64,000 nt of DNA from Lachnospiraceae bacterium UBA7143 (GTDB taxonomy: Bacteria; Bacillota; Clostridia; Lachnospirales; Lachnospiraceae): positions 178,006 through 242,005 of the forward strand of contig DKWV01000001.1 of NCBI GenBank assembly GCA_002491905.1. Direction: 5' to 3'. The position numbers and the translations under genes are program-made. A model generated the notes under the pieces. It was given only the letters and a program-made list of their open reading frames with translations. It did no database searches and was not told the origin of the DNA. Each line of letters starts with the position of its first letter. Position 1 is the stretch's first letter. Shown piece by piece: positions 1-7,940 of this stretch.

Positions 1-198
1 TCCCGGCTCTCCGCTCCCGCCCGGGTTCTGCTCTTCGCCTCCCGGCTCTCCGTTCCCGCCCGGATTCTGCTCCTCTCCGCCTCCCGGCTCTCCGCTTCCG
101 CCCGGGTTCTGCTCTTCGCCTCCCGGTTCTCCGCTTCCGCCCGGGTTCTGCTCTTCGCCTCCCGGTTCACCGTTTTCTTCGGGCTTCTGCTCACCGCC
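1..198 (-). repeat. 39-bp tandem repeats coding for a Gly/Glu/Pro/Asn-rich linker
   Basis: Four near-identical units begin at 1, 40, 82 and 121, and a degenerate fifth runs from 160 to 198. Three of the four are 39 bp; the unit at 40-81 is 42 bp because of one extra glycine codon. Differences between units are mainly single base changes. The array continues past the left edge. Such arrays can change copy number by slippage, which would alter the length of the surface linker. Confidence 0.9.
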
Positions 199-354
199 AG
201 GTTCTACCTCACCGGAAACCGTCACCGGCTCCATTTCCGGCTCTTCCGCCAGAACCGTCAGGGGCATACTCTCCACACAGAGTGCAAGGCCAAGCAGCAG
301 CGCAAAAGCCCTGCCGGATTTCCTTTTTCTTCTTCCCATACCATGAAACGTCAT
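1..354 (-). CDS. Secreted repeat protein, 5' part only (runs off the left edge)
   Basis: The reading frame is open from the start codon to base 1, so only about the first 118 residues are present. The N-terminus is a clear Sec signal: a basic stretch (GRRKRKSGR), a hydrophobic core (AFALLLGLALCV) and a likely cleavage after VLA before EEPEMEP. The rest is an acidic low-complexity region of 13-residue repeats of the type GEPGGEEQNPGGS, as in linker or wall-spanning regions of Gram-positive surface proteins. An in-frame ATG lies at 361-363, but AGGAG abuts it directly; the same AGGAG is 9 bases from the ATG at 352-354, so I prefer that start. The gene follows a terminator at 476-517 and so is probably transcribed separately. 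The function cannot be told without the missing C-terminus. Confidence 0.75.
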   Translation of the reverse strand, partial: MTFHGMGRRKRKSGRAFALLLGLALCVESMPLTVLAEEPEMEPVTVSGEVEPGGEQKPEENGEPGGEEQNPGGSGEPGGEEQNPGGSGEPGGGEEQNPGGNGEPGGEEQNPGGSGEPG

Positions 355-475
355 ATTTTTCATCTCCTGTTATTTACAATGTATGCCATCCCGCCATCTG
401 TACCCTGTCACACCCTCCGATACTTCCGACGAGTGGTTGCAATGTTATGTCTACCAGTTTAGACTCTATCATAAC

Positions 476-517
476 ATAAAAAAGAGAACTGACACAAGTA
501 AATACTTGTCAATTCTC
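476..517 (-). terminator. Rho-independent terminator after the 5274-549 operon
   Basis: Read on the minus strand, GAGAATTGACAAGT pairs with ACTTGTGTCAGTTCTC around a short AT loop, giving a long stem with a small bulge, followed at once by TTTTTTAT. It lies 32 bases past the stop codon of the 649-codon membrane protein gene and ahead of the secreted repeat protein, so it should end the leftward operon. Confidence 0.8.
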
Positions 518-548
518 TCAAAAATCACAATCTCTGTCCACATTCCCC

Positions 549-2489
549 TTATTGGACCCCGGCCACCCGGATTTCAAATCTGCCGCTCCCGTCCTCCGCC
601 GCTTCCAGCGTTAGTATGTTCCCTTCCAGGGAGCGTTTCCCCGACACTTCCACATTATTTCTATAATAGTCGACATCATTCTCCGAAATAAACGGAATCC
701 CGGCACAGGTCAGCTTTACCTTCAGATACTGGAGATAGAACTGATGATCCGACACCATTTCCAAATCACGGATGACGACGCCGTCCGCCCCTTCCACTTC
801 CCGCGTGTCAAACGTAAATTTCGCCCAGTGCTTTAACCCCGGAATCATATCAGACGGATAATTCCCGCGATAGCCCGAACATGCCCAGTTAACTTTTGTG
901 TCATAGACTCTCTCCCAAACCATTTTCACGTTGGAAAACAGCATGACAGCCGCAATGAAAATTGCCAGCTTAGCCGTCAGCTTACGCCAGTTTTCTATCT
1001 GCAGAACCGGTATACACAGGAACGCATACAAGTACGGAGAGATATAATACAGCAGCTTACCCGCGCTCCAATATTTTTTGCAGATACACATGCCGATTAC
1101 AATCGCAGCCCCCGTCAGCACAGCAATCCAAAGCATCCAGACAGGCCGCTCCGTTTTTTCAAAAACAGGTCTTACCAGACAGAACAAAACCAGACACGCA
1201 AGCAGCGCTGCCAGCCCCGTCAAAGCCAGGGCCGCCGCCCCGTAATACCTGTCATAATTGACCGTCATGTTGTACATCCCGGAAAGGGAAAGGATCCAGT
1301 TCGCCAATCTGCTGACCGGGCCTGTAATTCTCCCGTCATCAATTCCGTATCTGCCCAGCCACCACCGGTTAAAGTAGTCAGCCCAAGCCTGCCTCCCGTC
1401 GTTGACCGAGGAGTAAATCTGTCCCCTCAGAAATCCCGTAAGTCTGTAATTGGCCGCGATTACAACCAACAATGCCAGAACCGGAATACCGCTCACCCGT
1501 ATACCCTGCTTCCACCCGGGCCTTTTCTTTTCACGCATGAAAAGAAACAGACCAGACAGAAGGTACAGCGCCCCATGTACCAGAGCGCTTTCCAGATATA
1601 GGGCAAGCCCCGCCGACGCCAGAAGCACCAGAAGCATATACTGCCTCACGCTGCCCTCTTTTCCATCCGCCAGCTCCTGCGCATACCGAAAAAAAACCGC
1701 CGTGAGCGCAACCAGAACCGCAATGGAGGACATCTGCGACACCGCGTCAATGTCATACTGAATCTGCCCCCAAAAGCCTGCGCAGTACAACGCCGCCGCT
1801 GCAATTCCCACGGCAGTCAGCCCCTTTCGCCCTTCACCCTTTCCATTCGCCGTGGTCTGGAATAAATAGAAGAGTGACGGCAGAATCATAGCCTGTACAA
1901 ACATACGGAACAGATAGACCACCCAGTATATTTCGCCGCCGCTGTTCCACCGCAGCACAGCAATCATCAGTCCCGCAGACGGTCTGTCATTTACCGACCA
2001 CTGATACCCGCGCCACAGGACATCGCTGATGATCTCCACCTGCTCCCTGGTCCGGCTCTCATACCAGCCGATCGGGTGCATGGACATCGCCACCGTCTCC
2101 TCAACATAAGTCTGCTGATCGGTGCAGTTTCCCCTGTACACATAATACTGGTCTCCCCCGATCAGTCCCGGAAGAAGCATGATGAGCCACAACCCTGTCA
2201 CGCATCCCAAAACTGCCGCCCCGGATCTGGTAAACAGCTTTCTCTTCATCAGGGAAAAAAACGACGCGCCTCCCATTACCAGCCAGACCACCCGTATTAC
2301 CTGGACAGGCATATGGCATGTAAAATACAAAAAAGTTGACAGAACTGTCATTCCCGCAAAACCCACCGCAAAAGAAAGCCAGTCTGCATACTGATCACCT
2401 TCATTTTTATACAGCCATTTCACCGTCCGCTGACCGGTCAGAAAAACAACACCGATATAAAACAGCGCCCCGACAAAGTCTAATATCAT
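549..2489 (-). CDS. Polytopic membrane protein, probable GT-C-type glycosyltransferase
   Basis: A 646-residue protein with many hydrophobic segments from the N-terminus to about residue 500, then a soluble C-terminal domain of roughly 130 residues, probably outside the membrane. A large loop after the third or fourth segment (about residues 110-170) is rich in charged and aromatic residues, as in membrane glycosyltransferases that use polyprenyl-phosphate sugars. I do not recognise the exact family. A GTG nine bases further upstream is possible, but the ATG at 2487-2489 overlaps the DUF4956 stop as ATGA and has GGAGAG eight bases ahead. It is the last gene of the leftward operon starting at 5274, together with DUF4956, VTC and another membrane transferase. 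Membrane location is firm; the transferase role is inference. Confidence 0.75.
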   Translation of the reverse strand: MILDFVGALFYIGVVFLTGQRTVKWLYKNEGDQYADWLSFAVGFAGMTVLSTFLYFTCHMPVQVIRVVWLVMGGASFFSLMKRKLFTRSGAAVLGCVTGLWLIMLLPGLIGGDQYYVYRGNCTDQQTYVEETVAMSMHPIGWYESRTREQVEIISDVLWRGYQWSVNDRPSAGLMIAVLRWNSGGEIYWVVYLFRMFVQAMILPSLFYLFQTTANGKGEGRKGLTAVGIAAAALYCAGFWGQIQYDIDAVSQMSSIAVLVALTAVFFRYAQELADGKEGSVRQYMLLVLLASAGLALYLESALVHGALYLLSGLFLFMREKKRPGWKQGIRVSGIPVLALLVVIAANYRLTGFLRGQIYSSVNDGRQAWADYFNRWWLGRYGIDDGRITGPVSRLANWILSLSGMYNMTVNYDRYYGAAALALTGLAALLACLVLFCLVRPVFEKTERPVWMLWIAVLTGAAIVIGMCICKKYWSAGKLLYYISPYLYAFLCIPVLQIENWRKLTAKLAIFIAAVMLFSNVKMVWERVYDTKVNWACSGYRGNYPSDMIPGLKHWAKFTFDTREVEGADGVVIRDLEMVSDHQFYLQYLKVKLTCAGIPFISENDVDYYRNNVEVSGKRSLEGNILTLEAAEDGSGRFEIRVAGVQ

Positions 2490-3166
2490 ACCCTGCACTC
2501 TCCGTCATGGGAAATGCAGTTGATCTGCGTCATGCACTTAATCTTGGAGAAAGCCTCCAAAAGCTCCTCCTTCTTCTTCGTCCTGATTTCAATGATCAAC
2601 TCCGTTTCCCCGTTTTTAATACATCTGGATTTCTCTTTATGGTATTTGCAGTTATCCTTCAATATATTCTCTATCTGTTCATAGTCAGCCTCCGCCGCCA
2701 ATGCACGGAGCACCAGCAGATCGGGCGCCTTAGTATTCGGCACGAGATCCAGCGCCAGAAGCAGGAGCGTCATCACGATACACAGCACAAAGGAGCGCAG
2801 ATACAGCCCCACGCCCACGATAATGCCCGCACTGATCGACCAGAACAGATACAGAAGGTCCATCGGGTTCTTCACCGCATTACGGAAGCGCACAATGGAA
2901 AGGGCTCCCACCATGCCCAGCGAGACAAGCAGATTCGACTGCATGGCAATCATAATCGCCGCCACAATAATCGGCATACCCGCCAGGGTCACATTCAGGT
3001 CTTTTGAGTAAAAAGCTGATTTGGAGGACAGCTTGTACACCATAAAAATATAAATACCCACCAGCGCCGCGATGACAAGCAGCAGTAAAATACTTTTGGC
3101 TGACAGGTTCGTGCCGCCGCCCAAACTCTCGTATACACTGTTTTTGATTACATCCTTAATTGACAT
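2486..3166 (-). CDS. DUF4956 family membrane protein
   Basis: This 226-residue protein has four or five membrane segments in its first 140 residues and a cytoplasmic C-terminal domain of about 85 residues, rich in Lys and Glu. The stretch GALSIVRFRNAVKNPMDLLY is typical of DUF4956 proteins. This family is often encoded next to VTC-type polyphosphate polymerase domain proteins, as here (VTC at 3196-3891, 29 bases upstream). No biochemical function is established; a membrane partner of the VTC protein is a reasonable inference. The start has a strong AAAGGAG seven bases ahead. Confidence 0.85.
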   Translation of the reverse strand: MSIKDVIKNSVYESLGGGTNLSAKSILLLLVIAALVGIYIFMVYKLSSKSAFYSKDLNVTLAGMPIIVAAIMIAMQSNLLVSLGMVGALSIVRFRNAVKNPMDLLYLFWSISAGIIVGVGLYLRSFVLCIVMTLLLLALDLVPNTKAPDLLVLRALAAEADYEQIENILKDNCKYHKEKSRCIKNGETELIIEIRTKKKEELLEAFSKIKCMTQINCISHDGECRV

Positions 3167-3195
3167 AGCGATTCTCCTTTATGTATAGTATATAA

Positions 3196-3891
3196 TTAGC
3201 ACTGTTCTTCCGTCCACATACCTCCGCACTCCCGGCAAAGCTGGTACTTGGAATATGCCGACTGCCGCATATTGCCCAGTTCCAGAAGCTGCAGCAGGAA
3301 GTCCGGTATGAACGCATCGTACTTCACTTCCAACACTTTATCATACTCCCGCAAAAAATCATAGCTTATATTTTTCTGTCCAAAGCTCTCCACCCGGCTG
3401 CTTGCCCGCACATTGCGGTCGAAAGTGATCCGTACGTTGCCCGGCTCATACACATACGCCTTGCGCTCATAGGCCACAATCACCTTGGGCTTAAGCCCCT
3501 GCGTCCTGACTGCCAGATTAAAAAGTGTCGCCGGGTCTTCAGCAGACCCCTCATCCTCAATGCAGTCCCCCCGCATCAGGCTCTCCATCTGCGCCCTCGA
3601 AATGGTCTTCGACCGCTTTAAGATACGGTTGTCCTTTTTCGTTTTTACCTCCAGCTTAATCACGTCCAGCGAATCGTTATAAATCCTGATCCGATATTTG
3701 TTCCGCAGATTCACGCCGTCCACCGTATCCTGCAGGCAGGAATCCGCAAGATCATCAAAGTACAGGCTCGTGATACGGTACCCCTCCGGGCCGCCCTCGT
3801 TGCTATCCGGCCTTAACACTGCCTCCATACGCGACTGCAGCATATACAGCTCCGGCTCTGTACAGTTGTATTTATCTTCTACGCGGTACAT
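3196..3891 (-). CDS. VTC-domain (polyphosphate polymerase-like) protein
   Basis: A 231-residue soluble protein that looks like a single VTC tunnel domain. It keeps the family landmarks in order: YRVEDKYN at the N-terminus, ITSLYFDD, KYRIRIYN, KLEVKTK, RKAYVY, RITFDRNVRAS, and VLEVKYDAFIPDFL before SKYQLC. The basic residues on these strands line the phosphate tunnel in characterised VTC proteins. Bacterial members are found with DUF4956 and CotH-kinase proteins; DUF4956 follows here, and a CotH gene lies at 56949-58868. Whether it makes polyphosphate or handles another anionic polymer cannot be told. The start is supported by GGGAG six bases upstream. Confidence 0.85.
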   Translation of the reverse strand: MYRVEDKYNCTEPELYMLQSRMEAVLRPDSNEGGPEGYRITSLYFDDLADSCLQDTVDGVNLRNKYRIRIYNDSLDVIKLEVKTKKDNRILKRSKTISRAQMESLMRGDCIEDEGSAEDPATLFNLAVRTQGLKPKVIVAYERKAYVYEPGNVRITFDRNVRASSRVESFGQKNISYDFLREYDKVLEVKYDAFIPDFLLQLLELGNMRQSAYSKYQLCRECGGMWTEEQC

Positions 3892-3906
3892 CCGGCTCTC
3901 CCTTTC

Positions 3907-5274
3907 CTAATAAACCATTTGAATGATATCCTTTATCGTATTCCAGTCCGCCTCGTCCGACGGAAGCACACGATACCAGTATGCAGCCATACAGACCAGA
4001 TTCCAGGCAACACATATCCCGCAATACCCATAAACCGCTATGGAAACCGCCTTATATCCCCGCCCCCGGTTATCCTGCCGCCACTTCTCCAGTCTCCCAA
4101 ATACGCAGGCAATAAAGACTGCAAACAGACACATAAAATCCACTGCCACGCGCTGCCCGAAAGATCCGCCATAGTACCACGACCACCACGCACTTGACAC
4201 ATATACAATCAGGAAAAAGAAAACGACCAGCCCAACATAGAGCCGTTTCCTCGCTCTGTATGCAACAACCATTCCTGCCAGTGCAAGAAGCAGTACCGGG
4301 CTCCAGAAAAATAATCCCTTTCTCACGCTGAACAGGAAATTACCAAGCTGCGGCGCAAGCCAATAAAAAGGTTCGTTCCCGTAAGAATATAAAAACCAAT
4401 GTCCTGTTGCCGCATGCCAGTAGAGGAGCTGTGGAAATATAGTCACAAAGCCGGTCAAAACAATCGGTATCACTCTGCCCGGTCTCAAAATTACCCTCAT
4501 CCTCTTCTTAAACGTTTCCCAGTCTCTGACACCGTAAAGCACATACGTCAGCACAAATAGAATATTCGTGTTGCGGCACATAAAGATCAGACCCGCCAGG
4601 AAACCAAAGACACAGGTCTGCCAACGTTTATTTCCGCCCTCTGCGTCACGTTCTTCATACCAGCAAAGATAACAGAGGAAGAGATTAAACAGAAAATATG
4701 AATAAATATGGGAAAAGCAGGCGTCATATGAGGCATAATGGAACAGGTTTGTCCCATATGTGATAATCGTACAGGTGAGCAGGGATACCTTTTTAGAAAA
4801 TCCAAGATATCCGGCAAGCAGCCTGTACAGCAGTACCGTACCCGCCACCCAATAGCAGATGCCTCCGAAGAGTATCATATACTGGTACAGATTCGTATAG
4901 CCCGTCGCCGTCACGCTTCCCGTTACGGCATCCCGCAGAAGAGAGAGCAGATGTGCCGCAAAGAAAAACGGGCTCTCCATAATTGCAACTCCTACGGGGT
5001 ATTTATTGACAAGTCCTCCCGCCGCCTGTATGAGATCCAGAGGATGCTCCCACCCCTCCACAAAACCAAAACCGAAATCTCCGTACACCAGCGCCGGAAG
5101 ATACACATAATACCCAAAACCATCGGAATATACCTTAGGGGCATTCAGGACTTTAACATGATATACCCAGATAATGCTGCACAGCATCAGAAAAACCGTC
5201 ACCGCCAAAAATACCAGCAGCGCCCAATTTCCCTTTATCCTATCCGCCAATCTATACTCCCTGCTTTTTCCCAT
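3907..5274 (-). CDS. Polytopic membrane protein, GT39/PMT-like glycosyltransferase
   Basis: About 455 residues with eleven or so hydrophobic helices. The first outer loop has the pattern KVYSDGFGYYVYLPAL, with an aspartate just after the first membrane helix as in GT-C transferases of the PMT/ArnT type. A longer reading frame opens with TTG at 5361, but that stretch contains a strong promoter (5333-5361), so the transcript should begin near 5326 and the ATG at 5272-5274 (MGKSREYRL) is the likely start. Its ribosome site is weak. It is the first gene of a four-gene operon with VTC, DUF4956 and a second membrane transferase. The exact donor and acceptor are unknown. Confidence 0.75.
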   Translation of the reverse strand: MGKSREYRLADRIKGNWALLVFLAVTVFLMLCSIIWVYHVKVLNAPKVYSDGFGYYVYLPALVYGDFGFGFVEGWEHPLDLIQAAGGLVNKYPVGVAIMESPFFFAAHLLSLLRDAVTGSVTATGYTNLYQYMILFGGICYWVAGTVLLYRLLAGYLGFSKKVSLLTCTIITYGTNLFHYASYDACFSHIYSYFLFNLFLCYLCWYEERDAEGGNKRWQTCVFGFLAGLIFMCRNTNILFVLTYVLYGVRDWETFKKRMRVILRPGRVIPIVLTGFVTIFPQLLYWHAATGHWFLYSYGNEPFYWLAPQLGNFLFSVRKGLFFWSPVLLLALAGMVVAYRARKRLYVGLVVFFFLIVYVSSAWWSWYYGGSFGQRVAVDFMCLFAVFIACVFGRLEKWRQDNRGRGYKAVSIAVYGYCGICVAWNLVCMAAYWYRVLPSDEADWNTIKDIIQMVY

Positions 5275-5332
5275 TTCTACACCATTCCGCAAAAATAATC
5301 CAGCCATCGGACATATACAAAATTTCTTTGCA

Positions 5333-5361
5333 ATTATAGCATTTATATACATGATTTGCAA
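5333..5361 (-). promoter_or_regulatory. Sigma-A promoter for the 5274-549 operon
   Basis: On the minus strand TTGCAA (5356-5361) is followed after exactly 17 bases by TATAAT (5333-5338), and the -10 box is extended by TG one base upstream (TGCTATAAT). Transcription should begin near 5326, about 50 bases before the chosen ATG. Confidence 0.8.
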
Positions 5362-5386
5362 GCAAGCCAGGCCTCTGCTCCCGGAA

Positions 5387-5396
5387 CCGGTACCGG
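5387..5396. promoter_or_regulatory. Perfect 10-bp palindrome between divergent promoters, possible operator
   Basis: CCGGTACCGG is self-complementary, and a further TACCGG follows at 5401. It sits in the 60 bases between the two back-to-back -35 boxes (5356-5361 and 5422-5427). This placement would suit a regulator acting on both directions, but there is no direct evidence for a binding protein. Confidence 0.35.
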
Positions 5397-5421
5397 CCGA
5401 TACCGGCTAAACCGTTAAAGA

Positions 5422-5450
5422 TTGCAAAGTTCCCTTCAATATGCTAGAAT
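5422..5450 (+). promoter_or_regulatory. Sigma-A promoter for the plus-strand membrane protein gene
   Basis: TTGCAA (5422-5427), a 17-base spacer, then TAGAAT (5445-5450) with an extended -10 TG (TGCTAGAAT). It copies the design of the divergent promoter at 5333-5361, down to the same -35 box. The start site should lie near 5457, about 50 bases before the ATG at 5508. Confidence 0.75.
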
Positions 5451-5507
5451 ACTCTGTGCTACACGGCTGTCAAAAGCAGTGATTTTACGCGTAAAAAGGG
5501 AGACGTT

Positions 5508-7178
5508 ATGTTATCGCAGATTAAAGACAAAACAGGTAGAAAAATCATCAATATCGCTTTGTTTCTGATTATATCCTTTATCCTGCTAATCGGTACCGGC
5601 ATTATATTAAGTCCTGACAGAACACCTTCCGGTCTCATAAATTTTATTTATCACCATCATGGAGTTTACACCTATGCTGTTTTTTCTCTGGCAGCAAGTC
5701 AGTTGGTCTCCGTTTTGACAGGAGAAAAAATGCCTGTTCTGTGGAGTACAATACGCCAGCTGACAACATATATAGCTGCCGCCGCACTTGCCTTTGGCTT
5801 CTATTATATTCAATATTCTGAAGACGGCCCCGATGCAAAGATTTTGTTCGGCTATATTATTACCATAATCTCCGCATCCATAACAACGTTCCTGATCCAC
5901 AAAGCGTTCAAATACAAAGAAAAATTTCTGCACCTTTTTAGGGAAAACAATTATGAGCTTATATTTTTCCTCTTTTTCCTGATACGCTTTATACTGAATT
6001 ACCCGGGATCGGTTAATTCATGGACTACTATATGGTATGCTATAGACTATAAGAGCGCCGGTTTCGGCTCAAGAATTCTGATGGGCAGTATTCTTAATCT
6101 GCTTCTGGGAGGACATTTTATAAGCAAGGAAATCATATACCTTTATGTCGTGATATGTATTCTATTTATCATTATATTGACATCCTGTCTGCTTGGCAGG
6201 TTTATCAGGAAATGCGCGCAGACTCACAGAGAGGCCGCCTGGTTCTTTACCCTCTGCTATCTTGTTGCACCATTTAATATCGAACATTTCTGGACCGGGG
6301 AAATGGGACGTCTGGAAAGTTTTCTTGTCCTTTTCCTGCTCTTATTTACGATTGGTTTCCGTAAAATCAAAAATATACATGCGAAATACCTGTTAGCATG
6401 TTTTATATCTGTCATATGTATTGCCTGTTATCAGGGCTATGTTTTTATGTATTTCCCTGTTCTGTTTACCGTAACCATTTTGGGAATTGCAGAAGCAGAA
6501 AGCAGTAAGGCGAACAGGAAAACCGCTATCATATGGAACACTGTCGTATGCTTTGTAAACGTCATCACAGCTGTCATTTTCCAATTTATGACCAATCTAC
6601 GCTACGAAAGCGTCGAGGAGCTGTTTGCACAATTGGAAAAGCATACGGATATTGATATGACAGTCGGCACTTTAACCTGTGAATATGTCATGGATATTCC
6701 AAAGCGCTGGCAAGCTTTCAACTACCCGTTTCTATTTACAGGCAATGAGCATCCCAGGGAAAAACTGTTCTTACTGGTTCTCATTTTATTTCCGCTGATC
6801 ATTATGTTTATGTGTATCTGGAAAAAGTTATATGAAAGCGAAATCCATAGTTTTATATTCTGGATTCTGCTGTCTGATTTGGCTATTCTTCCGATGTTTA
6901 TTCTGAATATGGACTGGGGAAGATGGTTAGCCGCATTAGGCGCTGTCCAGTTCTTCCAGATTTTCTATTTGATGTATACACAGCCCGCAGGTGCGAAAAA
7001 AGCGATGGATTCATTGGGGACATTTGTCACGAACCACCGCCTTTTATGCATACTGCTTCTGATTTACCTTATGCCTTTAGGTAAAATCCACGGATTTACC
7101 TTCCCTGCAGAAGTAAACACGCTGATGGATATCATGCGAATGATAAGTCGTGGGACATTTCAATTCGAATGGAAATAG
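5508..7178 (+). CDS. Large polytopic membrane protein of unknown family, possible GT-C transferase
   Basis: A 556-residue protein with about 13-14 predicted membrane helices and few long loops. The notable loop at roughly residues 172-195 contains an Asp-Tyr-Lys then GFGSRILMGSIL, similar in position to the first catalytic loop of GT-C proteins, but I do not recognise the family. It is transcribed by itself from 5422-5450, with AAGGGAG seven bases ahead of the ATG. Its 3' end meets the leftward GT2 gene at 7184 with only five bases between stop codons and no hairpin. Visibly AT-richer than genes at the right end of the window. Together with 23691-25211 it is the only plus-strand gene here, which suggests independent acquisition. 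Confidence 0.6.
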   Translation: MLSQIKDKTGRKIINIALFLIISFILLIGTGIILSPDRTPSGLINFIYHHHGVYTYAVFSLAASQLVSVLTGEKMPVLWSTIRQLTTYIAAAALAFGFYYIQYSEDGPDAKILFGYIITIISASITTFLIHKAFKYKEKFLHLFRENNYELIFFLFFLIRFILNYPGSVNSWTTIWYAIDYKSAGFGSRILMGSILNLLLGGHFISKEIIYLYVVICILFIIILTSCLLGRFIRKCAQTHREAAWFFTLCYLVAPFNIEHFWTGEMGRLESFLVLFLLLFTIGFRKIKNIHAKYLLACFISVICIACYQGYVFMYFPVLFTVTILGIAEAESSKANRKTAIIWNTVVCFVNVITAVIFQFMTNLRYESVEELFAQLEKHTDIDMTVGTLTCEYVMDIPKRWQAFNYPFLFTGNEHPREKLFLLVLILFPLIIMFMCIWKKLYESEIHSFIFWILLSDLAILPMFILNMDWGRWLAALGAVQFFQIFYLMYTQPAGAKKAMDSLGTFVTNHRLLCILLLIYLMPLGKIHGFTFPAEVNTLMDIMRMISRGTFQFEWK

Positions 7179-7183
7179 AGATT

Positions 7184-7912
7184 TTAATTTTTATCCCGCT
7201 TTCCGAACCAGGTGTGGATAATCGCATATAAATACCATTTCAGATACTTGGGCATCCACTTCCACATATGAAAATTTGACTCCCCTTCCGTTCTGTCAAA
7301 CCACTCTGAGGGGATCTCTGTAATTGCATACCCCGAAACATACGCTTTTACGGCAATTTCCAGTCCAATCTCAAACCCGCCGTTACTCTCTATCTTAATA
7401 TTATTAATCAACCGCTTGCTGTACATCTTAAAACTGTTAGTTACATCATGTGTGGGAATACCCGTCAGGAAGTGCAGAGACACTCCTGCCGTCCGGGAAA
7501 GTAATCCCTTTAAGACAGGACCGCCGTTTTGCTTTCCTCCCTTCATATAGCGGGAGCCGCATACTAAATCATAGCCGCTCTGCAATTTTTCCAGCATCGT
7601 GTCCACTACATCCAGTTTATCACTCAAATCCGCCATCATAACAAGAATTGCGTCATACTCGGCAGCTGCCATCCCCACTTTGATTGCATTCACTACACCC
7701 CTGCCAACCGTATTCTTTATCGTGCGTATTTCAAAAGTGTAGCTCTCTTTTAAACGCTCCACAACCGGCAGAGTATCATCCTCATCAAAATCGTAAACAA
7801 TGGATATCCGCTTGGGAGAATGCACCTCCGCTTCTATTTCATCAAATAATTTCTTTATATTTCCCGCCTCATTGTAAACCGGCACAATGATATCTATCAT
7901 TTTTAAAACCAT
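7184..7912 (-). CDS. GT2 glycosyltransferase, DPM1-like polyprenyl-phosphate sugar synthase
   Basis: This 242-residue GT-A protein begins with IDIIVPVYNEAGNIKKL, has the nucleotide-binding FDEDDT region and then LVMMADLSDKLD, the DxD/DxSD equivalent for the metal. The C-terminus carries only short amphipathic segments. The family moves a sugar from a nucleotide to polyprenyl phosphate on the inner membrane face. The frame extends upstream to 7993 into the preceding epimerase gene, but GGGAG six bases ahead of the ATG at 7910-7912 sets the start. It is the last gene of the leftward island operon, and likely supplies donor for one of the GT-C-like membrane proteins nearby. Confidence 0.85.
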   Translation of the reverse strand: MVLKMIDIIVPVYNEAGNIKKLFDEIEAEVHSPKRISIVYDFDEDDTLPVVERLKESYTFEIRTIKNTVGRGVVNAIKVGMAAAEYDAILVMMADLSDKLDVVDTMLEKLQSGYDLVCGSRYMKGGKQNGGPVLKGLLSRTAGVSLHFLTGIPTHDVTNSFKMYSKRLINNIKIESNGGFEIGLEIAVKAYVSGYAITEIPSEWFDRTEGESNFHMWKWMPKYLKWYLYAIIHTWFGKRDKN

Positions 7913-7940
7913 GCCTTTCTCCCATTCTGGCAGCTTGAGG

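Noticed and set aside
5275..5361. Longer N-terminus for the 3907-5274 membrane protein, starting with TTG at 5361
   Set aside because: A TTGCAA-17-TATAAT promoter occupies that stretch, and the added residues do not resemble a membrane protein start.
7160..7200. Bidirectional terminator between the convergent genes ending at 7178 and 7184
   Set aside because: The sequence is AT-rich but I could not form a stem there.
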